Under the pieces are notes generated by a model. It was not told the DNA's origin, made no database searches, and saw nothing but the letters and a program-made list of their open reading frames with translations. The translations under genes were made by a program, and so were the position numbers. From NCBI RefSeq assembly GCF_001884105.1, contig NZ_MACI01000026.1, forward strand, positions 1 to 64,000: a DNA stretch of 64,000 nucleotides, written 5' to 3'. Source of the DNA: Bacillus luti (lineage in GTDB: Bacteria; Bacillota; Bacilli; Bacillales; Bacillaceae_G). Position 1 is the stretch's first letter. Every line of letters begins with the position of its first letter. Shown here piece by piece: positions 10,847 to 18,943 of this stretch.

Positions 10847-11611
10847 GTATACTTCAAACAACATATCTCGAAATACTGTATTCAAAATTTCAATATCAAT
10901 CCCTAATCCCTTTTCAATTCCTTTTACGTATTGCTGATAGTAATGAATTTGTTCTTCTAAAAATTGATTCAGCACCTTAATTTTCAATCCAACATCTAAT
11001 TCAGTACCTGCTTTTTTCTTTATTAACAACTGTTCAATTTCATCTAATACGCTACGTTCTAATGATAATTCTGTAATCAACCGATCAAATTCTACAGGTG
11101 GCAAAGTCGCTTTCTCTTCTAACCATTTACAAGCTAAAATAGGACGTAATACATAAAAGTACTTTTTCAACTTTACATTCTCACCTTGCAAAAATTCACG
11201 ATAATTTTTCGACGCCATATGTAAGTAATGATATATCGTTGCTTTTGGATCAAAACCCTTTTCACTCATTTGCTGCAGCTTCTCTGGAAAATTAGAGTTT
11301 TTCGAATAAAAAATTGGTGATCGGATCCACTCGAGTAAAGCTGGATTCGACTTTGCAAATAGTTGCAACGCCTTTTTAATATCCCAACCACTTATATCTA
11401 AATCATCACTAATCGGATATTCAATTACATCACGCTTATCATGAATCGATAAATACCATTCTACAGGGTGTATATAAACAAACCTAACATCATAATCACT
11501 GTCTTTCGATGGAAATCCCCAAGCTCGACTCCCTGATTCCACTGCAAATAAGATTTTCACATCATTCTCTTTTTCAATTCTTTCTAATTCCAATTCTATT
11601 TTCTCTCTCAT
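10829..11611 (-). CDS. YcgL-like nucleotidyltransferase domain protein
   Basis: A 260-residue protein of the COG3541/YcgL family with a predicted nucleotidyltransferase fold. The signature GSRAWGFPSKDSDYD (about residues 22-36) supplies the GS motif and the two Asp residues that would bind metal. A helical C-terminal half follows. Its biological substrate is unknown. The start at 11611 is preferred because GGAGG sits 7 nt upstream; a longer frame from 11638 begins before that site. It is transcribed on its own, its stop codon lying inside the terminator loop. Confidence 0.8.
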   Translation of the reverse strand: MREKIELELERIEKENDVKILFAVESGSRAWGFPSKDSDYDVRFVYIHPVEWYLSIHDKRDVIEYPISDDLDISGWDIKKALQLFAKSNPALLEWIRSPIFYSKNSNFPEKLQQMSEKGFDPKATIYHYLHMASKNYREFLQGENVKLKKYFYVLRPILACKWLEEKATLPPVEFDRLITELSLERSVLDEIEQLLIKKKAGTELDVGLKIKVLNQFLEEQIHYYQQYVKGIEKGLGIDIEILNTVFRDMLFEVYKKEHK

Positions 11612-11687
11612 TTCATATCCTCCCCATTTTTTGATCATTTCCCTGGAAATTCGACAAGTATACGGCCATTTTACTACATACTAAAAT

Positions 11688-11712
11688 AGCTGTCAGAATT
11701 TTTCTGACAGCT
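11688..11712 (-). terminator. intrinsic terminator of the P-loop gene
   Basis: An 11-bp perfect stem (11688-11698 with 11702-11712) with a TTT loop; on the minus strand it is followed by ATTTTAG, a short U-run. Confidence 0.75.
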
Positions 11713-11723
11713 TAACAAAACGC

Positions 11724-12833
11724 TTATTTTTTCTTTTCAATTACAATAGCCGCAATACGTTCAAACTCTTTTTGAATCTCCTCTTTATATGCATCAACTT
11801 TTGAAAAATCCATAGCAGCAATATAAATTCGTTCTAACTTATCACGAACTGATTTTGCTTTCGCTAAGAAAGACATTGCTTCATTCATTTTTGTTTTATA
11901 TTGAATGGACACATCACGAATTTCTGTCGCATATTTCTCATCCGTTCCTGGAGCAACAATGAGATCATACATATCAATAATCTCATCACCTCCGCGACTT
12001 GGAAAATATTCATGTGGTGCAGTACTATCAAAAATTGCAAACCCTAATTCTCTTACGATAACCATATCAAGACTATTTGGATCAAATCCACAATGGTACA
12101 CTTCAACATCAAACCCTTTTTCCTCCGCTACCTTAGCTAACTTTTTGAGCATTGTTGATTTTCCAGAACCCGGGCGTCCTTTTATAAAATAACGTTGTGG
12201 TAATCCTTCTGTTAAATTAGGAACAAAATCAACTGCTCCTTTTGGTGTTGCAGCTCCTAAAAAACGATGCTTCACAGTCGATTGTTTTCCGCCTTCATTC
12301 GTAAATAACTTCTGAATCAGCTCATCTGTTAGTTCATTTGCTTTATTAAAATCAATATTATTAATATATATTTTCTCCCACTCATCATGTATAACTAGTG
12401 CTTCTTTAAAACATGCGTAAGCTGATTGAAAAGCCTTACTTGCTTCTGAAACAAATCGTTCAATTTCTAGCTTCTGCTTTCTTAATTTATCTGAGTCCCA
12501 AGCCACTCCTAAATTTATATATTCTTCGACGACTCCTGGCATCTTTGGCTCAATAACATGCGGCGATGTCCCATCAACAATTCCTACTTTTAACTGTGGG
12601 ATAATCACACCATCAACTGACTTATTATCAGAAGAACAATGTAAAAGTTCAATATCATAGCCTTTTTCAACCCATTCACGACCTATTGCCTTTATTAAAG
12701 AAGATTTCCCCGTTCCTGGACCACCCTTTAAAATAAATAACCTATCTAGCCCTTTTAAATTCTCTTCGTATAAATTATGAAATCCTCTAGCTGTATTTCC
12801 ACCAGCATAATAATTCAATACATTCCCTGTCAC
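11724..12833 (-). CDS. tandemly duplicated P-loop NTPase of unknown function
   Basis: A 369-residue cytoplasmic protein made of two similar halves of about 150 residues. Half one has P-loop GGPGTGKSS (about residues 37-45), then LLHCSSDNKSVDGVI and DGTSPH. Half two repeats the order with GRPGSGKST (about 219-227), VYHCGFDPNSLDMVI and DSTAPH. Each half ends in a similar helical stretch around EKIYINNIDF or ERIYIAAMDF. Both nucleotide sites look intact. The GTG at 12833 is chosen because AAGGAG at 12847-12842 lies 8 nt upstream; the GTG at 12842 overlaps that site. I know it only as a conserved Bacillus hypothetical family. It sits downstream of a PqqD-like gene but behind its own terminator. 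Confidence 0.75.
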   Translation of the reverse strand: MTGNVLNYYAGGNTARGFHNLYEENLKGLDRLFILKGGPGTGKSSLIKAIGREWVEKGYDIELLHCSSDNKSVDGVIIPQLKVGIVDGTSPHVIEPKMPGVVEEYINLGVAWDSDKLRKQKLEIERFVSEASKAFQSAYACFKEALVIHDEWEKIYINNIDFNKANELTDELIQKLFTNEGGKQSTVKHRFLGAATPKGAVDFVPNLTEGLPQRYFIKGRPGSGKSTMLKKLAKVAEEKGFDVEVYHCGFDPNSLDMVIVRELGFAIFDSTAPHEYFPSRGGDEIIDMYDLIVAPGTDEKYATEIRDVSIQYKTKMNEAMSFLAKAKSVRDKLERIYIAAMDFSKVDAYKEEIQKEFERIAAIVIEKKK

Positions 12834-12920
12834 TGCACTCACTCCTTCGCAGCATTCTATTTACATAAGCTACAATATGCGAGCAACTTTATTTGGGTGA
12901 GTACCTATTTTGTATTACAC

Positions 12921-12952
12921 AAAAAAAGCAAAGGTCATTACTGACCTTTGCT
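12921..12952 (-). terminator. intrinsic terminator containing a stop codon
   Basis: An 11-bp perfect stem (12927-12937 with 12942-12952) is followed on the minus strand by six U residues. The 4-nt loop holds the TAA of the upstream gene (12938-12940), so the last codons form the stem. Confidence 0.88.
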
Positions 12953-13321
12953 TCTATATTTTTTATTTAAATTAAGAAAAAATTGTCCTACCTTAGGACG
13001 TACCCAAGCTAAATAATCCTTTTCTTTCTTCTTTGTACAAGCTATCTCTTCCCCATCTACCATTCCGACAAGTTCTAGCTCTAACAGTTGTCTCGTGAAT
13101 GCTAGCATATTTATGTCTTCAGCCGGATACTCTTCTTTCAATTTCTCCTCAATTTCTCCCAATAAAAAACCGTCACGCATCATTGCTAGTGCATCAATCC
13201 AAAGTGGCGGCATTTCATATTTTTCTCCTGTAATTGTATCTTTTACAATATAATTCTTTTGTTCTTTTCGAAATTGAATCGTGTGCAAACATACAGTCGA
13301 ATTTAATGTTAATTCCATCAT
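12938..13321 (-). CDS. small PqqD-like winged-helix protein
   Basis: A 127-residue hypothetical protein. Residues about 30-95 resemble the PqqD/RiPP recognition element fold: a short beta segment (GEKYEMPPLWIDAL), a helix with EIEEKLKEEYP, and a hydrophobic helix (FTRQLLELELVGMV). Similar modules occur as stand-alone peptide-binding chaperones and as N-terminal parts of M50-type membrane peptidases. The tail LAWVRPKVGQFF resembles the junction where such a peptidase would begin, but here the protein ends. No precursor peptide, radical SAM enzyme or peptidase is adjacent, so the role is unknown. AAGGGG precedes two adjacent ATG codons at 13321 and 13318. Confidence 0.6.
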   Translation of the reverse strand: MMELTLNSTVCLHTIQFRKEQKNYIVKDTITGEKYEMPPLWIDALAMMRDGFLLGEIEEKLKEEYPAEDINMLAFTRQLLELELVGMVDGEEIACTKKKEKDYLAWVRPKVGQFFLNLNKKYRSKGQ

Positions 13322-13477
13322 ACCACCCCTTTCATAATATCTGCATAGAAAAAAGGATGCGCGTGCACCCCTTCTTATCTTTTCATAACACCACTAAACC
13401 GTTACATGAGCAATCCATCTCATGTCGATATTTTCCTCCATTATAAACGAAGTATTTTATAAAAAAAACCCTTCTTG

Positions 13478-13497
13478 AAACATTTTATAAAATGTTT
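13478..13497. repeat. 20-bp perfect palindrome
   Basis: AAACATTTT-AT-AAAATGTTT lies between the kinase gene and the PqqD-like gene. It could be an operator or a weak terminator downstream of the kinase, but it lacks a proper loop and U-run. Confidence 0.5.
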
Positions 13498-13547
13498 ATA
13501 TTTACACAACAAGAACACTTTTCTGAAAAATCCTTTCTCCAAACACG

Positions 13548-14774
13548 TTAAATTGTCGGTAAAGAAATTTCTACTTTCGTTCCTACTCCCATACTACTTT
13601 GAATTGCGATACTCCCTTGATGTTCCTTAATAATTTTATATGTAATCATTAATCCAAGTCCTGTACCATTCTCCTTTGTTGTGTAAAAAGCTTTGCCGAT
13701 TTTCTCTAACTTCTCTTTCGCTATACCAAATCCTTGATCTTCAATAGAAATACACAAATATCCTTTCGCTTTTTGATATACACGGATATGAATGTCTCCA
13801 CCTTCTGGCATTGATTCTATTCCATTTTTCATGATATTTAATAACACCTGTTTTAATTGTTTATCATCACCGTTTATAGCCGGTAAATTCCCCTCTACTT
13901 GCAAATGAAATTTCACTCTATATTGCGTTGCATAACTTTCCATTAACTGCACAACATATAGAAGGATTTCTCGTATATTACACCATTCATAATTTGTTGG
14001 TTTCGGTTTTCCTAATAGCATCAACTCACTAACAAATCCGTTAATCCTTTCAATCTCTTGTAACATAATGTCGTAGCTCATCGTATCTGCAGGATTTCTT
14101 TCTTTTTGCATTTGCGTAAACCCTTTTAAAGCTGTTAATGGATTTCGAATTTCATGCGCAATTGTTGTAGACATAGTCCCAATTACAGCTAAATTTTCCG
14201 CCTCTTTCATATTGTTCATCATTTCAACCACTGTACTTACATAAGATTGAAATCGTTTTAATAAAGAATGTGAAATAATAAAAAAGAATGAACATAAAAC
14301 AAGCGGAATCACAACTTTAATATCTTGTAATATCAAAGTGAAAAATACATATTTTCCAATTACACTAAAGGAAACTAAATAAAAATATTTTCTATTCACA
14401 AATATCGGTGCAAATAAAATTAAAAATATTTCAACCATATTTCCATTTTCAAACACACGATCGCTGTTTAAATAAATCATTAAATTATTAGTCAGATCAA
14501 TGAACATATACCCAATTAAAAACAAATATTTCACAAAATATACGTAACTTTTTTTTTGAAGATAGATCGAAATAGGAAATAAAGATACTACTAATATATA
14601 CACACCTATTCCCATACCACCTTCTGGCCATCCTATCCTCGCTTCATTAATGTTCATAGCCGGATACACAAAGTAATATATAACGTCATATAAAAAAAAT
14701 ATAATATAAAATAATAATAAAAATACTTTTAAAGCTTCTCTTTCTTCATAAATCAAGCTTTTAATTTTATTCAT
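13548..14774 (-). CDS. orphan membrane sensor histidine kinase
   Basis: A 408-residue kinase. Six or so hydrophobic segments fill residues 15-195, with no extracytoplasmic domain, in the manner of KinB-like sensors. A HisKA domain follows with the phospho-acceptor in IAHEIRNPLTALKGF (about residue 212), then a HATPase_c domain with N box (IMKNGIESMPEGG), G1 (DQGFGI) and G2 (GTGLGLMI). No response regulator gene is near, so it may feed a phosphorelay such as Spo0F. The start at 14774 has GAGGAG 7 nt upstream; the open frame from 14816 does not. The signal sensed is unknown. Confidence 0.85.
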   Translation of the reverse strand: MNKIKSLIYEEREALKVFLLLFYIIFFLYDVIYYFVYPAMNINEARIGWPEGGMGIGVYILVVSLFPISIYLQKKSYVYFVKYLFLIGYMFIDLTNNLMIYLNSDRVFENGNMVEIFLILFAPIFVNRKYFYLVSFSVIGKYVFFTLILQDIKVVIPLVLCSFFFIISHSLLKRFQSYVSTVVEMMNNMKEAENLAVIGTMSTTIAHEIRNPLTALKGFTQMQKERNPADTMSYDIMLQEIERINGFVSELMLLGKPKPTNYEWCNIREILLYVVQLMESYATQYRVKFHLQVEGNLPAINGDDKQLKQVLLNIMKNGIESMPEGGDIHIRVYQKAKGYLCISIEDQGFGIAKEKLEKIGKAFYTTKENGTGLGLMITYKIIKEHQGSIAIQSSMGVGTKVEISLPTI

Positions 14775-14870
14775 ATAAATACTCCTCGTGATCAATGCAA
14801 AAATAACATTGTACATGCTAGCCCCTTAAATTATACGTATGAAATTGCTTTCAGGGCAATATATAACCTT

Positions 14871-14917
14871 ATAATAGTAAAAAGGAAGGGATTTTCCTCC
14901 TTCCTTTTTACTATTAT
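14871..14917 (-). terminator. strong intrinsic terminator
   Basis: A 19-bp perfect stem (14871-14889 with 14899-14917) with a 9-nt loop lies directly after the stop codon of the minus-strand gene ending at 14921. Confidence 0.85.
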
Positions 14918-14920
14918 AAC

Positions 14921-16267
14921 TTATATCCACCTTACCCTATCATGTAGCAGTCCATCCGTAAAATTATTATGCCCTATTATAAAATTCTTCATATATAAAT
15001 TTAAATATTCACCGTACTTACTTTCTGTATTTAATAATAACTCTTCGACATAATAAGCACCTTGTCCAAATTGATCCAAAAGTAAGCTGCACAAGCCTGC
15101 ATAAATTCCGCATCCTACTTGAAAGTAAGTTGCATTCGTTTTATATTTATGAAAAACTTGGCTACTATTCATCACGTTATACATATATGTTTCGCTATTT
15201 TCATAAACGAGTAACACACCGACTAGATCCTCTCCCGCAACCTCTTCTTCCGCTGGATTAAATACTTTACGATTCCAGTTCCATAAATCTTCTACTTTAT
15301 CTAAGTTCTGTCTAATTACATTTGTTGTATACTCATTAATTCGGTACAGAAAACCGACTTCCATGTTGAAGTTTTTTCCTAAAATTAATACTTCCTCATG
15401 CGGCATTAAACAACCATAAAATTCTTTTTCTCCTAACTTCACTTTATACTCTGAAGCATATACATCCTCATAAAAGTAAAGAGGACGATGATGGCTCATA
15501 TACATCGGATAGCTCCAAATCGCTTCGTCTAGAAATCGCTCTACCGCCCATGAAGCATAGAGTGTATGCGGCTTTATAAGCGCTGTATCATTCAAAAACG
15601 ACGTATCGTGTTCTATAATATAGCATGCTCGTGGCTTTTCATTTGGCTTTTCTTTCATGAGTTCAACAACCATCCATTGAACAACCCCGGGATTCATACC
15701 TGAACCTATAATCGCTTTTGTATTTGTGAATTTTTCTTTCTCCTTCTCAAACCTCGTATATCTTTCCGTAAGCTGAAAACCGAGTAAACTATCGTCTTGA
15801 TCTACTGCCTCATTTTCCAAAGCTGAATTAATGTAACAAATTCCAAGTTCATTACAACAACTCAGTACCCTAATCGTATCTGCACCTGAAACATCAATAA
15901 CAACACCTGTTCTTTTTTCTTTTAAATGTTGTTTAAATTTGACTACATCTTGAAGATTTATTTCATATAAAAACAATTGCTCTTTCAAATTTGGAAACAA
16001 CTCATCATAATAACTTTTATCTTTTTGTTTTATATCAACTAAATGAAATTTAACATTCTTTATCGATTCATAAATTGGATCTTTTTCATTTGCTATCGCC
16101 TGATTTAAAATTGCTAAAACTGCCTTTGCTGCTCCACCAGCACTACCAAGTAATGTAATCGATAACGAATTTGGAAACTGCTCCACAAACAAAACCCCTT
16201 TAATAAAGTAGTTGAGCAGCACTTCCTCAAAAAGTGGATTGAATACAACAAAAGGTAGCTCGTACAT
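14921..16267 (-). CDS. saccharopine dehydrogenase / homospermidine synthase-like protein
   Basis: A 448-residue NAD(P)-binding protein. A Rossmann motif (ITLLGSAGGAAKAVLA, about residues 37-52), VIDVSGADT and the segment GSGMNPGVVQWMV resemble saccharopine-dehydrogenase-like and bacterial homospermidine synthase proteins. It could act in polyamine or amino acid metabolism, but the substrate is not evident. The ATG at 16267 has no Shine-Dalgarno. Twenty-two nucleotides upstream, AAGAGGT (16300-16294) serves a two-codon ATG-TAC-TAA frame at 16289-16281, so re-initiation or an unusual start is possible. It is monocistronic, with its own terminator. Confidence 0.65.
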   Translation of the reverse strand: MYELPFVVFNPLFEEVLLNYFIKGVLFVEQFPNSLSITLLGSAGGAAKAVLAILNQAIANEKDPIYESIKNVKFHLVDIKQKDKSYYDELFPNLKEQLFLYEINLQDVVKFKQHLKEKRTGVVIDVSGADTIRVLSCCNELGICYINSALENEAVDQDDSLLGFQLTERYTRFEKEKEKFTNTKAIIGSGMNPGVVQWMVVELMKEKPNEKPRACYIIEHDTSFLNDTALIKPHTLYASWAVERFLDEAIWSYPMYMSHHRPLYFYEDVYASEYKVKLGEKEFYGCLMPHEEVLILGKNFNMEVGFLYRINEYTTNVIRQNLDKVEDLWNWNRKVFNPAEEEVAGEDLVGVLLVYENSETYMYNVMNSSQVFHKYKTNATYFQVGCGIYAGLCSLLLDQFGQGAYYVEELLLNTESKYGEYLNLYMKNFIIGHNNFTDGLLHDRVRWI

Positions 16268-16407
16268 CTTTTTTTATAATTTAGTACATGATTACCTCTT
16301 TATAAGTAAAAACAGGAGCATACTTATATATTCAATTCACTTTCCCCCTCATATCCAAATAACGGTAAACAAATAGGCTCGACCTTTTCTTCTGCATATA
16401 AAAGAAA

Positions 16408-16430
16408 AAGCCAGCCCTTTCAACTAGCCT
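16408..16430 (-). terminator. terminator overlapping a stop codon
   Basis: On the minus strand AGGCTAG (16430-16424) pairs with CTGGCTT (16414-16408), including G-U pairs, and a U-run follows. The AG of the upstream TAG stop lies in the stem. Confidence 0.65.
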
Positions 16431-17097
16431 ACGGACAATGAACAGATTTTACATGTTGCATATTTACATATAATTTTGCATCACGAGCTTTTAATATTTC
16501 AATATGTCCTTCATCAATTTTCGCCATTTTTCCAATTTTATTGGATTCCTCACCTAAGTCGAATACCATAATTTTCCCAGCCATTTTAATAAGTTGTTCT
16601 TCAAACGTTCGAGCTAACGTAATATTTAGTGGATTTACAGGGAGTTCATTTTTATTGAGGGAATAAGGCACTTGGTTTTCTTTATACGGAATTAACCATT
16701 TCAAGTGTTTTAAGGATATATATACAGTTTTATAAACTGGACTATAAAAAACAATATAATCGTTCATTACACTTGTTACATACCCATGTATTGGGGCATT
16801 TCCTGCTACATAAATTTCTGTAAAAATCCCTTTAGAGGTGCTTAATACTTTTCTCAAAGAAATTGAAGGAGATTCCCTCTTAATTACAGAGTCCACATCA
16901 GGTTTTAATATTTCTTCATTGTGTCCCCTTAAAAATTTATAATATTGGACATGATATAAAGATATATATACGTAGTCTTGTCCATTGTAAAGAACAACAA
17001 TATCATTTCCTACATCAATTAATACTCCTTTAAATCTCTGTTCACCGATTAATTTAACATATATATTTTCTCCAATACTTTTGTTTAACTCATTCAT
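16429..17097 (-). CDS. divergent CotB-like protein
   Basis: A 222-residue protein with three beta-rich repeats related to the spore coat protein CotB: YVKLIGEQRFKGVLIDVGNDIV, EIYVAGNAPIHGYVTSV and a third around KIMVFDLGEESNKIGKMAKI, each followed by a Y/H-V-x-x-V/I strand such as NMQHVKSVH. The GGPES core of typical CotB repeats is lost, and there is no Ser/Lys-rich tail. AAGGAGG lies 6 nt before the ATG. It is third in line after two clearer CotB genes, separated by 177 bp. A coat or outer spore layer role is inferred from repeats and position only. Confidence 0.65.
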   Translation of the reverse strand: MNELNKSIGENIYVKLIGEQRFKGVLIDVGNDIVVLYNGQDYVYISLYHVQYYKFLRGHNEEILKPDVDSVIKRESPSISLRKVLSTSKGIFTEIYVAGNAPIHGYVTSVMNDYIVFYSPVYKTVYISLKHLKWLIPYKENQVPYSLNKNELPVNPLNITLARTFEEQLIKMAGKIMVFDLGEESNKIGKMAKIDEGHIEILKARDAKLYVNMQHVKSVHCP

Positions 17098-17274
17098 CTA
17101 TATCCTCCTTTCTATGAATTTCTATTTTCCTGTCTTTTATTCTAAAAATAATCAGGGGCAATGTTCTGTTTTTTAATAGTAAGAAATCCCTTTTCATATA
17201 TCCCAAAATAATTACAGAGAAATATGAAATCATTCTTCATTTCCAATCATAATGCCCCTTTTATTTATTAAACA

Positions 17275-17724
17275 TTATTCTTCTTCATTCTTTTTGTTCT
17301 TAACTATTTGACTCACACTCTTCACGTGGGAATGAATTACATAAATAACCTCATGACCGTTTACTAGTGTAATATTTCCATCATGTATATCACTTAATAA
17401 ACCTTCCACACACTCTGGTCCACCACGATTAATCTTTATCCATTTATACTTCAAGTCATTTAATACATCTAAAAAAGTATCTTCTTCCGCATAGAAGCAT
17501 GAATCATATTCTCCTTGTTCTTCTTTCACTTTTCTGATTAGACTCTTCACATGATTCAGCTGATAATACACTAATTCTCCATGAGGTAATTGTAGTGTAA
17601 GGTAATCTTTTCCTAACACTAACAGTACACCTACTCGACTTTCCGGTCCGCGAAGATTTACTTTTACATTCTCACCGATTAGACCTTTGATTTGATCACA
17701 GCATAATGCATCCTCCAAATTCAT
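17275..17724 (-). CDS. CotB-family spore coat protein, short form
   Basis: A 149-residue protein with two CotB repeats: VKVNLRGPESRVGVLLVLGKD (residues about 18-38) and WIKINRGGPECVEGLLSD (about 93-110), each ending in a HVKS strand. B. subtilis CotB is a morphogenetic-dependent outer coat protein with the same repeat type plus a phosphorylated Ser/Lys-rich tail, which is missing here. It starts 15 bp after the upstream cotB gene with an AAGGAGG site, so the two are cotranscribed in the mother cell. Confidence 0.8.
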   Translation of the reverse strand: MNLEDALCCDQIKGLIGENVKVNLRGPESRVGVLLVLGKDYLTLQLPHGELVYYQLNHVKSLIRKVKEEQGEYDSCFYAEEDTFLDVLNDLKYKWIKINRGGPECVEGLLSDIHDGNITLVNGHEVIYVIHSHVKSVSQIVKNKKNEEE

Positions 17725-17739
17725 ACCCTCCTTTCTGTT

Positions 17740-18282
17740 TTATCTTCCTCTACTTGATTGTCTTAGTGCACGAGCTCGACTTGAATTATTGCTGTTTTCA
17801 TTACTTTTCTCGTTGCTACTCTCATCGCTACTCTCATCACTCTCATCACTCTCTCCACTTACCGGTGCATTATAATTAACACTCTTAATATGAGATAGTG
17901 CAATTAATACAACTTCTTCTTTAATAATCAATGTTACATAACCGCCAGAAGCATCTTGTAAAATACCTTCAATTTTCTCTGGTCCACCACGGTTAATTTT
18001 CACCCAGCGGTATTTGAAGCCTTGAAGTAACGTTTCAAAATCTTCTGCAATGTCTTCTTCCGCCCATTCAAAATCACCTATTCCACCATCTTTCGTATTT
18101 TGGGTAATGCTTTTTAGATGGCGAAGTTGATAGTAATGGTTCTCTCCTTTTTCATTCTCTAATCCGAAGTAGTCCCCACCTAACGATACGATTGTTCCTT
18201 TTTGAGATTCTGGTCCACCTCTGTTTACTCTTACATAAGATCCAATTAAGTCTTTCAAAAAATCCCAATGAAATAAACTCAC
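17740..18282 (-). CDS. cotB: spore coat protein B (CotB family)
   Basis: A 180-residue spore coat protein. Two repeats carry the family core: YVRVNRGGPESQKGTIVSLGGD (about residues 16-37, given in parts) and WVKINRGGPEKIEGILQD (about 93-110). A tail from about residue 143 is rich in Ser, Glu, Asp and Asn and ends in Arg/Ser, a short version of the CotB C-terminal region that the coat kinase phosphorylates in B. subtilis. The start is GTG at 18282 with AAGGGG 7 nt upstream. A sigma-K-like promoter lies at 18323-18350. It heads an operon with the 149-residue paralogue. Confidence 0.85.
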   Translation of the reverse strand: MSLFHWDFLKDLIGSYVRVNRGGPESQKGTIVSLGGDYFGLENEKGENHYYQLRHLKSITQNTKDGGIGDFEWAEEDIAEDFETLLQGFKYRWVKINRGGPEKIEGILQDASGGYVTLIIKEEVVLIALSHIKSVNYNAPVSGESDESDESSDESSNEKSNENSNNSSRARALRQSSRGR

Positions 18283-18322
18283 GAGAAAACCCCTTCCATT
18301 AATTTATAAGCTTTTGCACTGA

Positions 18323-18350
18323 TAGTATATGTATCTGTACAGGTTACGTT
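18323..18350 (-). promoter_or_regulatory. sigma-K-like promoter of the cotB operon
   Basis: On the minus strand AAC (18350-18348) is followed after 16 nt by CATATACTA (18331-18323), matching the sigma-K pattern AC-N16-CATANNNTA. It lies about 40 bp before the cotB start codon, as expected for a mother-cell coat gene. Confidence 0.6.
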
Positions 18351-18462
18351 CTCTATGTTTGTCCTAGCTAGAAAAAAATATGCTTTTAACCTGGTAGACT
18401 ACTACCTATCAAAATTTCATGGAACGCCGAGGGCTCTTTGGGCTTTTGATAGCTTTAGACAA

Positions 18463-18509
18463 AAAAATCCCGTATGAAGGTACATTTCTGTATACTTCAT
18501 ACGGGATTT
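18463..18509 (-). terminator. intrinsic terminator of the small HTH gene
   Basis: AAATCCCGTATGAAG pairs with CTTCATACGGGATTT (18465-18479 with 18495-18509); the A-run at 18461-18467 gives the U-run on the minus strand, just after the stop codon at 18518. Confidence 0.8.
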
Positions 18510-18517
18510 CCCAACGT

Positions 18518-18748
18518 TTAGTCCTCGTCTTTAACATCCATATCTTCTGGAATTGGTTCGTTTAATATTTCTTCCACTAATTGTTTATATTTCTCCATTT
18601 GTTCTAAATGTGTATTGAATTGTTCTTTATTTAATAAATATTGTTCTCCATCGAATAGCGCACGAACTTTCTTTTGCTGAATTAACTCTTCAATATACGA
18701 TTTTGGTAAATTCAAATACTCCGCAGCCTCTTCTACTGTTATATACAA
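18518..18748 (-). CDS. small excisionase/MerR-type helix-turn-helix protein
   Basis: A 76-residue protein. Residues 1-45 form an excisionase-type winged helix (VEEAAEYLNLPKSYIEELIQQ, given in part, then KVRALFDGEQYLLNKEQF), followed by a helical acidic tail. It may bind DNA as a small regulator; no integrase or phage genes are near, so a phage excisionase role is unlikely. AAAGGA is directly abutted to an ATG at 18757, leaving no spacer. The TTG three codons later (18748) has a 9-nt spacer and is the more likely start. Confidence 0.65.
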   Translation of the reverse strand: MYITVEEAAEYLNLPKSYIEELIQQKKVRALFDGEQYLLNKEQFNTHLEQMEKYKQLVEEILNEPIPEDMDVKDED

Positions 18749-18943
18749 TGCGTTCATTCCTTTATTATTTTTTCATATATACTGTATCTTACTTTACCTT
18801 ATTTTTGTAAACAAATAAAAAAGATTTTGTAAATACAATTTAAAAAGCAGGTAGATGCATTCCATATATTGTATACTAATAATAGTAAGAATTTTTTAAA
18901 ATATAGAATGGTATTACCCATTTACACAAAGGAGAGTTAACAC

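Noticed and set aside
12938..13321. RiPP biosynthetic cluster
   Set aside because: A PqqD-like domain alone is not a cluster; no precursor peptide or modifying enzyme was found within several kilobases.
18518..18748. Prophage or integrative element boundary
   Set aside because: The excisionase-like protein stands alone; no integrase, att-like repeat or phage gene is present.
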